In this document: positions 51,251 to 61,887 of the stretch, one piece after another
How positions within the stretch are numbered: the stretch's first letter is position 1
How the letters are laid out: every line of letters begins with the position of its first letter
Source of the DNA: CAYOFF01 sp964403415
GTDB taxonomy: Bacteria > Patescibacteriota > Gracilibacteria > Absconditabacterales > Absconditicoccaceae
Direction: 5' to 3'
DNA length: 64,000 bases
Assembly (NCBI GenBank): GCA_964403415.1
Contig: CAYOFF010000002.1
Coordinates: 1 to 64,000, forward strand
Position numbers and translations under genes: made by a program
Notes under the pieces: model-generated
Databases searched by the model: none
What the model was told of the DNA's origin: nothing
Seen by the model: the letters and a program-made list of their open reading frames with translations, nothing else

Positions 51251-53021
51251 GATACGTTCTTTATCCCATTGTCGAAAGACTGCTGGGATTGTCAGCTCGG
51301 AGCTAGTCATTAGTATTGATACCACCATACATACGATTGCATTTGAGTTCCCTGGAGTTCATCTGCCGCCAGAGAATCTTGTAGACTTTGCTCTTCCTAC
51401 TTTGGTTGTGTTAGGATCTATTACAGGTAAATCTTTGGACATCAACGGATTTGATATATCTCCCGATGTCCTTGGATACTGCGACCAAATTATGTCTTTC
51501 TACGTAAACAGTTTCCCAGAGTCGCATTTTTCTCATGTATCTATCGAGAACTATATGCCTAACCAAGCTATATCTTCGAGCTCCTATGACTCAGATGTGA
51601 ATCATAGTAGTGCAACCTGACTTTTCTTCTCTGGATGAGTCGATTCTCTGTATACGTTCTACAAAAATAAGGGCAACATCGATTTTTTGGTTCCTGTGCT
51701 CTGATTGGACATTCATCCTTGAGATAGAGACCTACGAGGAGAGGTTACACACAGATTTTCTATCTTTGCTCAACATTTTCAAAAAGAGTTGTTGGTAGTT
51801 ACTACAGATATCAGGTTAGTGACTGAACAGTACATTCATCGAGATCTCATGTATGGTCCGTGTTTATGAACTATCGGCATCTTGCTTGCTCAAGCAAACC
51901 CGCCTCTCGAGCGCTTACTCATCTCTAGCTGGGTAAGTACCATGGATCATAAAGCATGATCAGATCCACAACTAGACACCCTACTAAGTCTCTGATATTA
52001 TCAGATGGACCATTTTGGAGAAGGCGTATCGAGAACAGAAAAAATTGCGTTTATTAACCAATATGATCATCGAGACAACGTCTTGAGAGTCTGCCGAGAG
52101 AATATCTGACAACACTACAATTGCTGAATATGTGAGAAATGTCTCAGAACACTGCTCGAGATGAAATATCTTGGAATTTTGGAAAGAGCAATATCATTTG
52201 CGAACACAAATCTGATGAAGTCTCATCTCGAGCATATTACTCTTGGTCGTTGAAATGCTGCGTATTATAAAAATATCGCATCCAACATCGCACACCACCC
52301 AGATATGACTCAGGAATATGCTGTCGTGCAACAAAAGATTCATGCCTATGATCAAGCAAATATTACTACACTGCTTCCTCGGACAAAGAAAAAAAACATT
52401 CTCTTTATTGATTTTAATGGCGTTCTCTCGTTTAATAATTTTTGGAACTCATTCAAAGAAACGCATCCCGAGTATTTTGCAACTATCCAACAAAAGCTTT
52501 TCATCGAAAACCTTGAGCTCGTCAAATCATGGATGAGGTGAGACGTCAGTGCGGAAGTAGTTTGTGGCTACATATCCCAGTTTGTCGGTATTTCTGCTTC
52601 ATCGCTTCTAGCCACGCTGGAAAAAGATTGCCGTGATATAGACATCTCTCCCAAAAGTATATCTCTCCTCGATAAGCTCAAGACGTATTATCACCTTGTC
52701 CTGGTTACTGATAATATGGACTGTTTCGTGAGGCGGACTGTCCCTGATAATAAACTCCTTGCTGTGTTTGATGTTATCTGGTCCTCTGCGGAGCACTGAA
52801 CATTCAAAAAAGAAAATGACGGTCTCGTCTTCAGCCAATTTATAGCACACTTTGACGCTCAGACGGGAAACTGTATCCTCCTTGACGACTCCAAAAATAA
52901 TACAAAAGTTTTTTCAGAACTGGGATGAATATCCTACTGCAAAAACACCGAAAAGGACGTTGTGGAGACACTGGAAGATATGTATCATAGGACACAATCT
53001 AAATGGTTACGGCAGTTTTAG
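51243..53021 (+). CDS. PP-loop ATPase fused to a HAD-family domain
   Basis: 592 aa. Residues 1-120: N-terminal domain of unknown type. Residues about 120-350: PP-loop ATPase with LFFSGGVDSLYTFY and a Cys cluster CGICEKCLRT, as in QueC/ExsB-like and asparagine-synthase-like enzymes that adenylate a carboxyl or carbonyl group. Residues about 380-590: HAD domain with nucleophile FIDFNGVLSF, VLVTDNMD and the acidic ILLDDSKNN. Such a pairing suggests activation of an acid followed by dephosphorylation or phosphotransfer. Eight-bp overlap with the pyruvyl transferase gene shows tight coupling. Confidence 0.8.
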
Positions 53022-53065
53022 GTACAAAAAAAGGTGTTGGCGCATACGTCCAACTAAAAAATGAC

Positions 53066-53271
53066 CTACAAAGGCCATTTATTGTTCAATTACGTATGAA
53101 AGAGTAAGTCTGGGGCGACAAACGGAAGATTTTTCAAACCCCATCATTGATATACTATCTGAATTTAAGACAGAACTACAGGTAAAGTCTGATATTATAC
53201 GCTGTTTGCTTGCTTTGATGGAAGCGAATGACTTTCCTATTAGAAAAGTACAAAACATGGCTATTGAATAA
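53066..53271 (+). CDS. Small possible ORF upstream of the replication gene
   Basis: Open frame coding for AIYCSITYERVSLGRQTEDF ... IIDILSEFKTELQVKSDIIRCLL ... DFPIRKVQNMAIE, which looks protein-like and helical. No ATG, GTG or TTG start is visible in the right place, so it may begin at a rare start or be a remnant. A competing short frame starts at 53003 (MVTAVLGTKKG, ends at 53107). Confidence 0.3.
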
Positions 53272-53352
53272 GGATCTATACACCTAGACGAATATAAAAC
53301 ATCTATATATAAAGAATAAAGCGCTCATACTTTTACCTTACACATCAATGAT

Positions 53353-54303
53353 ATGGATATCAGTACACACGAAGTAAAACCAAGTGTAGAGCAGAAAACA
53401 CTATTCTATAATACTATAGAGAAACTCAAAAAGCATCAAAAACTCAAATCCCAACTTATACCCTACTTAGAAAACAACCACCCTAGCCTGCTGAAAAACA
53501 ATGCAAGAAAAGAAAGAATTCAGGAATGTTGCAATATTGTATCATTTAAAAGATACCTTGAGACAGGAGATATACAATTATCCTCCTCTACTTTCTGTAA
53601 GTATGATAGGATCTGTATCGCCTGCGCCACCAAAAGAGCTATGAGAATGATAAAAAGATTTGCTACTGGTATAAAAGAAAACGGTCTCTGGACTAAGAAA
53701 CGATATTATATCGTACTTACAATTAAACACTCAAAAGATGATACTCTGGAAGATCTTTTAAACAGGCTAATGCAATATAAAGACCGCCTGGCAAGGAATT
53801 ATAGAAACAGCAAAAGACCAAATCAGAAAAAAAAGAGTTTCTTCGCTCAATTTGACGGCATGGTAACATCTATAGAAGTGTCTCATAAGGGCAACAATGG
53901 CTGGCATCCCCATATAAATATACTTGCATGCTCTGATCAGCTAATATCGATAGAGACATGAAAGCATATAAGATGATCTACCAGCCCGCAACTTCTTGAG
54001 GAACGAAAAGAAATAAGCGAATGAAGTTACATTCATAATATACGTCAGATTAATGTGACCACCGATCACTTCAACAGGAATGGCATAGGAGAAGTATTTA
54101 AGTATGCCATAAAGTTTTCCGATCTAACTATAGAACAGCTGGCATACGTAATGGTTGTCCAAGATAAATACCACTACCGCTTTTTTGCTACTTACGGCTG
54201 CTTTAGGAAGCGAAATTTGCAAGACCACAGATATAACGGCTTACATTGGAAAGAATGAATAGGTTTGTATGCAGAATGAGGGTATTGGTTCAAAAATACT
54301 TAG
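53353..54303 (+). CDS. rep: Rolling-circle replication initiator (Rep_1/HUH-like)
   Basis: 316 aa. Cys pair CKYDRICIACATKRAMRM, strand YYIVLTIKHSK, then VTSIEVSHKGNNGWHPHINILACSD where HPHIN is the HUH-type metal site, and EVFKYAIKFSD with a Tyr in the usual place of the catalytic residue. Layout fits Rep_1 (pUB110-type) plasmid proteins that nick the double-strand origin. TGA codes Gly in the second half (about five times). Marks the start of a plasmid-like element that extends to the window end. Confidence 0.85.
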
Positions 54304-54375
54304 TAGCAGAACAAAAAGTGTTGATTTTTACAAATTTCTTGCTAAATTATTACCAATTAGTTATAATAGGAACGC

Positions 54376-54819
54376 ATGGATCGAACCAGCAGCTTTTACT
54401 TATATGTTTCAACCAGCTGAGAATCATTAATACAGGAATTGCTTGCAGCAACAGACTGCCATTGTCCATCGCTCGATCGTTTTGAGTTCTTACACAAGTT
54501 AGTCGGTCATCTAGAGGTATTCATCAACAAAGGCGGTAGCTGCGACTGACACATCGCAAAAAACCTATGTACTAAGGAACCTCATGTACACGAGCTTAGG
54601 ATCAAGATCCCTGGATGAGAAAACCTTTTAAGAATTTTTTACATAAAGAACGAGAAGCATTACTATCTAACCACTTTTCTAATCAAACCTTCACTCTATG
54701 AGAAGCAGCAGGAGAAAGAAGTAGAAAGAGCATATGCAGAACACATTCAATTATCTAGAGACCGCTTTAAGAATTTAAATTCATTTGCACCTATAAAAGC
54801 AGTTTTCAAAACATTATAA
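54376..54819 (+). CDS. HigB/Gp49-like toxin
   Basis: 147 aa. Core HELRIKIPGGENLLRIFYIKNEKHYYLTTFLIKP followed by EKEVERAYAEHIQ matches the Gp49/HigB branch of the RelE superfamily (basic strand, aromatic-rich strand, then an Ex(2)RA helix). Would cleave mRNA on the ribosome. Toxin-first gene order with an HTH antitoxin 17 bp downstream is the HigBA arrangement. TGA-coded Gly at three positions. Confidence 0.78.
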
Positions 54820-54836
54820 CTCTTAATTCTACTACC

Positions 54837-55529
54837 ATGAAGACGTTTACACTGAATGCCGAATTAGTTAAAAAGCATGCTAAAAAGATTTCTATATGAA
54901 ATAATATTTATCATGTTAGAAAATATAGAGGATTTTCACAAGAACAATTAGCTGAACTAATCTGATCTAGCCAAAAATACATTAGTGAAATTGAAAGCTG
55001 AGAGAAAGATTTTTGAGTTACCAAACTTTATGATATTGCTAATGCTCTACAAGTAAATAGTAGCTTATTGTGAGAGCCAACAGTTAAGCGAAAGGTTTTT
55101 GAATTTATAGACTATATGCTGTCTAAGATATGAGAAATAGATGGGTTTTTAAAACTTAATAAGATATGCTATTTTACTGAATTAGAAAGTATAGAACTCT
55201 TTAAGGAGAAGTTTCTCGGGCTACATATGGTAAGATATAATAGATGACCTTTTACTAAGGAACTTTATACTATAAGAAATTTATTTAATTCTGAAGTCTA
55301 TTTCAGTCAAGATTATCACTGCGAAGTCGAGAAAATTACTAATAACAATCCCTTCCATGTACACACTCTTTTAGAAGATGATGATTATAAGTTCATTGAC
55401 GATGTTATTGAAAAATATGCACATTTAAGCGCAGCAAAACTATCAGACTTAGCCTATGCTACAGAACCAATGAAGAGACTAGGTGCAACTAAATGATGAA
55501 ATGAGTATCTTAATACAGTTTTAATATAG
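54837..55529 (+). CDS. HTH (XRE) plus Panacea-domain antitoxin
   Basis: 230 aa. Residues 20-85: XRE helix-turn-helix (VRKYRGFSQEQLAELIGSS, YISEIESGEKDFGVTKLYDIANAL). Residues 95-220: Panacea/DUF4065-like domain (FIDYMLSKIGEIDGFLKLNKICYFTE, then VRYNRGPFTKELY), which acts as a versatile antitoxin domain in other systems. At least eight TGA-coded Gly, including those in LIGSS and ESGEKD. Predicted antitoxin and autorepressor for the HigB-like toxin upstream. Confidence 0.75.
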
Positions 55530-55742
55530 TTCATCATCTTCATCCTCTTCTGGATTTTACCCTTTCTCTAATAGCTTCTAGCTCTATACGGTAGCTCCTG
55601 TTATTGTGGTTCTTTTTCTTTTATGGGTCATAGCAGAAAAACTAAAAGAAATATTAACTACTCTAAAGCATTATCCATTCTTTATCCATCTCATTTTAGC
55701 GAAGTAAAGCATATATATGATAGAATTAATGTGATTTCGCAA

Positions 55743-56399
55743 TTACTTTAACAAATTATAGCATCTCTTATTATTTGTTTGAATAGGACATCCTATTTGT
55801 CATTTTCCAATCTTAGTAATTTCTTCACATACTCTAGATGCTAACTCTCGCTCATTATCTTCTCTTTTCTCCCGATCATATGCATAATATTCTCGCACTT
55901 GAGCAGGATCTATGTCTGACTTTAATGTGTAACTATACTTTACACACATTGTCTGATCATACTCTCATTCATATAAAGGCAGTACTAAGAGATTTTCATA
56001 TCAGTTTGTAAACTTTTTGACTTGTCTAGAAAAATCTGAGACATTACTTCCATCAGCAGAACTACAACCTACTGTTCATTTTCTTTTGACCAATAAGGAG
56101 CAAGCATCTTTATACTTATTTTGATTTTGGAGTTCGAAAAAGAGCTTTGTTAACTCTTTAGGATTCTTTCACATAAGGGTATCGCTACGTTTATTAATAT
56201 AGTTTGGATCTTTTGTATCTAAGTAATTAATAACAGTATTCGGAGAATTAGCAACTTGTACATTTCAATCACCATCTACTGTTTGTGAAATTGAACTTCC
56301 TTGTGCGGGATAGAAAAGTCGTCATATTAGTGCTATAAGAACAGTAACCATAACTCATACCATATTCCATCATCAGATACGTTGAAAGACCTTTGTCAT
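55743..56399 (-). CDS. Membrane-anchored protein of unknown function
   Basis: 218 aa. One N-terminal helix (NMVGVMVTVLIALIGRLFY), then a soluble part rich in Asn, Lys and Tyr with six Cys (DACSLLVKRKGTVGCSS, MCVKYSYTLKSDID, RVCEEITKIGKGQIGCP). At least seven TGA-coded Gly. No family recognised. The 213 bp between this gene and the Panacea gene are AT-rich and hold nothing I recognise. Confidence 0.6.
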
Positions 56400-56502
56400 T
56401 GAAAGTTAATCTATATTAAATGAGTATTAATATTCAATCAGTTAAGAGGTTACATAACATTCGGAAAATAGATCATTTTAGTATTTGAATTGTATCCATT
56501 GA

Positions 56503-57723
56503 TTACTGTGCAATGTAACTATCTATATCAGCCAACCCATCAAGCATTGCTCTACAACTCAATCAAATATAGAATCATAAGTTTACAGGAACAGCATTAC
56601 CAATTTGCTTGTATTGTTGAGAAATAGATCAAGAGAATTTCCAATCATCAGGAAAAGTTTGTATCCTTGCATATTCACGTATGTTTAGTGGTCTTGTTTC
56701 TGAAGGGTGGCATCTTTCTGTTTGTTTTTGTGCTGGACTACAGGTTAATGTTAGGCTTGGCTCATCCCAAGATAGCCTGCGAGCCATTCAGGTTTTTCAT
56801 CCTCATAAGTAAAAACTACGCCCCATGTACTCTTTCTGTAATTCTACAGGAAGATCACGCCAATATCATCCTTGAGGTATTAACTCAAGAATTTGTTTCT
56901 TTTTTTCAGGATATTTTTGACCTAATGATGGTGGACAATCTTTCAAAGCACTCTTTAGAGTTATAATATAATTCTTCTCTTTTGGGAACACAAAATCTAT
57001 GTTTAAATCATTTCTTATTCAAATGAGTACTAGCCTTTCTCTCTTTTGAGGTATATCTAAATACTGAGAACGCAACAACTTATATTGTACTTTATATCAT
57101 ATCTCTTTTAGAGTATTTATCATCACTTCAATAGTTCTTCCCCCATCATGGTTAATAAGTCATTTCACATTTTCTAACACAGCTATTTTAGGTCTTACTT
57201 CCTTAACGCATCTTGCAAATTCAAAAAATAATGTTCCTCTTATATCTTCAAATCATAACTGTTTTCATGCATAACTGAATGATTGACAGGGACTTCAACC
57301 TTGTACAATATCCGCTGTTATACCTTCAAAAGAGATATTTCTAATATCTCATTGTATTATATTCCAATCTGGCATATTATTTTGTAATGTCTTACACGCA
57401 TGTTTATCAATTTCATTTAATAATATATGATTAATACCAGCATTATGCATACCTAATGCTGTTCCTCCTGCTCAAGCGAACAATTCAATACTGGTATAAC
57501 TAGATCTCTCTATACTCTTTAGGATTCTAAATTCTTTAGCATTTTTAGAATCATCAGATATATCTTGTAGTTTTCTAATATCTTCTAAATCAAATAATCT
57601 AGTATTATTTGAGTTTCTTGTAGACTTTAATACTCATTTTTTATCTCGTCTACGTATAGTATCAATAGATATTCATAATAACCTAGAAGCATCTCATGTC
57701 GTAACTGCTTGATTTGATGGCAT
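56503..57723 (-). CDS. DNA (cytosine-5) methyltransferase with N-terminal MerR-like HTH
   Basis: 406 aa. Residues 1-65 form a MerR/HTH_17-like domain (TTGDASRLLGISIDTIRRRDKKGVLKS ... TRLFDLEDIRKLQ). The methylase follows: motif I SIELFAGAGGTALGM, motif IV GGSPCQSFSYAGKQ with the catalytic Cys, motif VI ENVKG, motif VIII QKRERL, and motifs IX/X (RIQTFPDDW, KQIGNAVPVN). Modifies the recognition site of the neighbouring nuclease; the HTH probably autoregulates. Conserved Gly in FAGAGG, SYAGKQ and ENVKG are TGA. Confidence 0.93.
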
Positions 57724-57784
57724 TATATAAAGCAAGTATAAATATACTTACATATATTAATAACCATTGCATATGCAAGGGTAC

Positions 57785-58480
57785 TTATTCTTCATCATAT
57801 GCAAGATGGAATATATCATCAAATGCGTTAAGGTCTTGTGTTTTATATCACAGTTCTGAAAGGATCGTAGGAATCACCTTAAATAGTCTATATAATGTCC
57901 TCTTCTCTCCTGATGCCATATCGTAAAATGACTTTCCATCTATAGATCTTATCATTTCATTATGTGCCATTCTAATCTTTTCTTGGTTATTAGAAGGCGT
58001 AAATGGTTTATCATAAGTGTTTTTATTTTTAGGTATAATTTCCACATAATAACCAGTGTATCCTACATATTCATCTCTTCATAAGAAAATCTCTATATCT
58101 CTATAATTTTTCATCTTGTCACTACCTTTGGTAGTATTGAATTTATTCTTTATCTCTGCAACAATTTTCATCTTTTTATTCTGTACATCCAATATTCATC
58201 CTGTTCATAGATTAACCCATCACTCCATGCTTCATATAATATTTTGATGAAATTCTCCTATAACGTTTTGAAGAGTTTTCTGTACCTGTCTTGCTTTCTC
58301 TTGCTGTAATCGCTCAGCTATGGAAATTTGTTGGGTTGAAGCATCAAATAATGCTGAAAAGGGATCAATTACATTTTCATTAAGCTTTATATTGATGTTC
58401 ATTCTTCTTTTCTCAATTACATCACAAACAGATTTAACCGCCTTTAATAGGTCTTCATCACTAATAAAACTTAAATACAT
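57785..58480 (-). CDS. Type II restriction endonuclease, Eco47II-like
   Basis: 231 aa. Conserved core GEFHQNIIGSMEGW, GGILDVQNKKMKIVAEIKNKFNTTKGSDK: the D...ExK pair (ILDV, AEIKNK) is the nuclease active site of the Eco47II/Sau96I family, and the NTTKGS loop is typical. Members cut GGNCC or GGWCC, so that site is the predicted target. Lies 61 bp upstream of the cognate methylase on the same strand. Gly in IIGS and EGW are TGA. Confidence 0.82.
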
Positions 58481-58648
58481 TTTTATGTTATGTAGTAAAA
58501 ATTACCTAACCTAAGCTTCTTACATTAAAACACCTTGTGCATTAATGGAATTTTTATATTAATGCGATATCAAAATTCAATCTTTGGATTGAGATAAAGA
58601 AAATTGCATTTATGATAAATTATAATATAAATACCTAAACCCCCACCA

Positions 58649-59719
58649 ATGAAAGGGAAGCTTACTATAACATCATGCTTGACCTTCGATTTTGACTGTA
58701 CTATTAGCTACGAAAAATTTCTCAGTGACTATTATGTAGTTGTTGAGGCGTTCAATAAAGATAAAACATTTTTCCAGAAAGATTGAGAGCCGTTTTCAAC
58801 ATGATATTTGCAAATTTTGTTATGATTCAAAGTATTATTCTGACTTCACTATGAGAGTAAGGACGACTTTTCCTATAAGATGACATATTTAGAGCATTTG
58901 TTATTTCAAATATATTGAAGTTTATTCTATAGCTGATTGGATAGCACAAAGGCAGTAGTATCTTGATGGTTATTTTCAAACGTTATTACTGAAACCTACT
59001 CTACTAGCTATTACAATGCAGTATGGCAGATCGAAGATATAAAGAATGGCCGAAAAGATGAGAAACCATCTGCATTAAATCTAGCTTATCTCTGCTATAT
59101 AAAATCATATTGCCTTAGAAATAAACCACATGAAAAAATGAGGATATTTCCCATAGATACCGAATGAGAAAGTATGGCAAAGGAAATGTTTAAGCTTGAT
59201 CGTAGTGTCTGATATACTCTAAGACAGGTTAAATACGATGTTGAATTTACCAAAGTACATTACATAGAGTATATAGCTTTTTGTACGTTATTCCTTACCA
59301 GAGAATTATGTCTTGTGTACGAACATCATCCTAATAGTTTTGTTAAAATTATAGATAAAAAAGACATAGATCTATATCTAGATAGATGATGCTATGTATT
59401 TAACATAAGCAAGGTTATTCGACAACAGTTTGCTTCATTTGCTTGAGAAGCATATACAGAAAAACGAAAGAAGAAACAATCACGAGATAAGTTAATGCAG
59501 GATATGAAGACCACCGCAGAAGCAGTTAAAGACCTAAAAGTAACAATTGATATTAACGACCATTGTCCACAATTTATGACTGCAAATTGGAATAACAGTG
59601 ATCCTAGTAAATACCAAGCCTTAGAGGCATATGTTTGAGAATATTGAGAGATAACCAAAGTTAAAGCCAAAGGTAAGTCTACCTCTCTCAAGGCAAAAAA
59701 GCATTTTAAATATGAGTAA
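58649..59719 (+). CDS. Protein of unknown function in the plasmid-like element
   Basis: 356 aa. Starts MKGKLTITSCLTFDFDCTIS. Aromatic-rich first half (FGLHYESKDDF, YLEHLLFQIYGSLFYSG, AVVSGWLFSNVITETY), basic helix in the middle of the second half (TEKRKKKQSRDKLMQD), basic C-terminus (KAKGKSTSLKAKKHF). At least thirteen TGA-coded Gly and almost no GGN, one of the most TGA-biased genes here. No family recognised. Divergent from the Eco47II gene. Confidence 0.65.
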
Positions 59720-59836
59720 ATTGATTTTCTTACAGATATCACTATTAGCATATTACCTATTATAGTATAGGAATATTTACTAGGGCGCATTTCAATAACT
59801 TGCAGATACTGTAAGAGAGATGATACCCTGCTAAAC

Positions 59837-59977
59837 ATGGATATTGCTCAGGCAAAAGCGATTCTATGAGAAAAGCGGACTAATGAATCTGAGGAAAGGA
59901 TACAAAAAATAATTGACTTCCTGAAAGCTATTGCTTCTACCGTTATAGAATCGCATCCAAGAGAAAATGAGGGCTAA
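59837..59977 (+). CDS. Small helical protein
   Basis: 46 aa (MDIAQAKAILGEKR ... EERIQKIIDFLKAI), one TGA-coded Gly. The frame is open upstream to a TAG and there codes for ITCRYCKRDDTLLN with a CxxC, so a longer version with a non-ATG start is possible. Follows the unknown gene at 58649. Confidence 0.4.
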
Positions 59978-60111
59978 ATGCTCTCATTTTTTCTATATCA
60001 CAAATTACAATTTGAATTTATCAAAAATAAGAATATACCGCTCATATTTTATATTAAGCAGGTTTTTTATATATCTACAGGGTTTGATATTTTACACTTT
60101 TTTTATTGCCC

Positions 60112-61887
60112 ATGAAGCAAAAATCTAAAAATAAATCTTATGCTCAACAGAGATGAACATATGACATTAAGACTGGCAAAGTAGTGAGAAAGAATAGATC
60201 AAATATAAACAGCTCTCCTAGAGCCGTCATTTATGTGAGAGTTTCCGATGAAAAACAGGTAACTCAGGGCTATTGAATAGAATGACAGATACGCACCTGT
60301 AAAGATTTTTGTTACAATCAAGAATGGGAAATCGACAGAATATTTAAGGACGAAGCAATAAGTTGATGAGAATTAAACAGGAAGTGACTTAACGAAGCCA
60401 TGAAATACATTGCTGAGCAAAATAAGAATTATAGTAAGATTACCCATTTTGTTGTTACTGAGTATTCAAGGCTTTCAAGAAGTGACGATCTCAAAGCTAC
60501 CTACTCCACGCATCAGGCCATTGAATGATACGGAGTAAAGATAGTCGCAACAATGAATCCTATACTTGGCGATGATGAAAATGCCGAGTTGGTACAAGAT
60601 ATTAACTACGTTTTTGCCAAAAGCGAAAGACGCAAGATCAAAGTAAGAACGAAAAATGGCATGAGAGCAAGATTATTAGATGGACATCGACCTTTCCCCG
60701 AGCCTGTTTGATATACAAGGATAAAAGAGAAAGTATGAAATAAATTTGAAAGTATTATCGTCCAGCAAGAACCTCAAGCTAGTATCATCAAAGAAGGGCT
60801 AGAAATGTTTGCTAACTGAGTGTTAGTTAACCAGACTGCATTAACTCAGTACTTTAATAAGAAGGTATTGAAGTCTAATTTCCATACTCCAAAACCTGGC
60901 GAACTACATACATCTTTTGCAGAAAGGGCTTTAAGTCTTGAAAGGCTAATGTTCTATGCCTGATTTGTAATTTATCCTGATTATGATATAGACGAGCCTA
61001 TTCAAGGGCACTGGGAACCTATCCTATCTATTTCTACTGTTCATAAAATCCTGCAAAGGTTACATAGCAAAGGTCAAACAAAGATTTGACCAAGAAAAGA
61101 TAGCACCAATCTCTATCCTTTAAGATGACTATTATTTTGCCCNNNNNNNNNNTGACCCTCCAAGGGTAAGCTTTGAGGCATTTATCACTATTACTTAATT
61201 AACAGCAAGAAAGTAGATAAGCAGTTCAAGAAGAGTTTTCGTATTGAAAAGATACATGATGAATTCCGTGAACTATTACAGCAGCTTACTCCTAAGCCTG
61301 AGATTTTACTTCTTCTGAGGTGAATCTTCGAATCCGTAGCACATGATAAAAAGAAATTATTTAACAAATTACTCTTATCTAAGAAGCAAAGAATAGCAGA
61401 AATAACCAAAAAAGTAGAAAAAATAAGTTCCAAGTATTATGAAGTGAAAAACCCTATGATTGCCAAGAAGATAGAGGAAGAATGGTGAGAGCTAGAACAA
61501 GAGAAGGAGTTATTAGAAACCGAAGTCAATTCAGAGTTTCTGAGCGAGCAAGAGTTTGAACAACTCTATAACAAATTTGTAGATATCATTGAAAACCCTG
61601 TAGCAATATGGGATTTATGAAATATAGAAATGAAACAATTACTCATAGGAGTTTTATTTGGGTGAAAATTATACTATAAAAAAAATGAGGGATTTCAAAC
61701 CCCTCAAACATCCCTTATTTACTCTATTTTTGACCACATTAGTGGTGATAATAACCGTCTGGGGAGGCATGTACGGGAAAACGTGATAATTTCAATATAC
61801 TATTATTGTCATTACCAAGCCTTTCTTTGCTTACTCATGTATAGCCAAGCTGCTTCAGAAGCATATCTCAAGCATCAATACCCTTAA
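60112..61887 (+). CDS. Large serine recombinase 1 (contains scaffold gap)
   Basis: About 591 aa. Resolvase catalytic domain: AVIYVRVSDEKQ (catalytic Ser), EYSRLSRSDDL, ERRKIKVRTKNGMRARL (basic E helix), then the recombinase domain (DGHRPFPEPVGYTRIKEK, KEGLEMFANGVLVNQTALTQYF), a zinc ribbon beginning LFCP that is cut by ten N, a long coiled coil (KKQRIAEITKKVEKISS) and GVLFGGKLYYKKNEGFQT. Mediates integration or excision of the element. The reading frame is kept across the gap. Its last 149 bp overlap the 3' end of the opposite recombinase gene. Confidence 0.9.
61143..61152. other. Scaffold gap (10 N)
   Basis: Ten N inside the zinc-ribbon segment of recombinase 1. Confidence 1.

Noticed and set aside
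52852..53064. Plus-strand frame of 70 codons at the end of the PP-loop/HAD gene
   Set aside because: Out of frame with the conserved HAD motifs and not protein-like.
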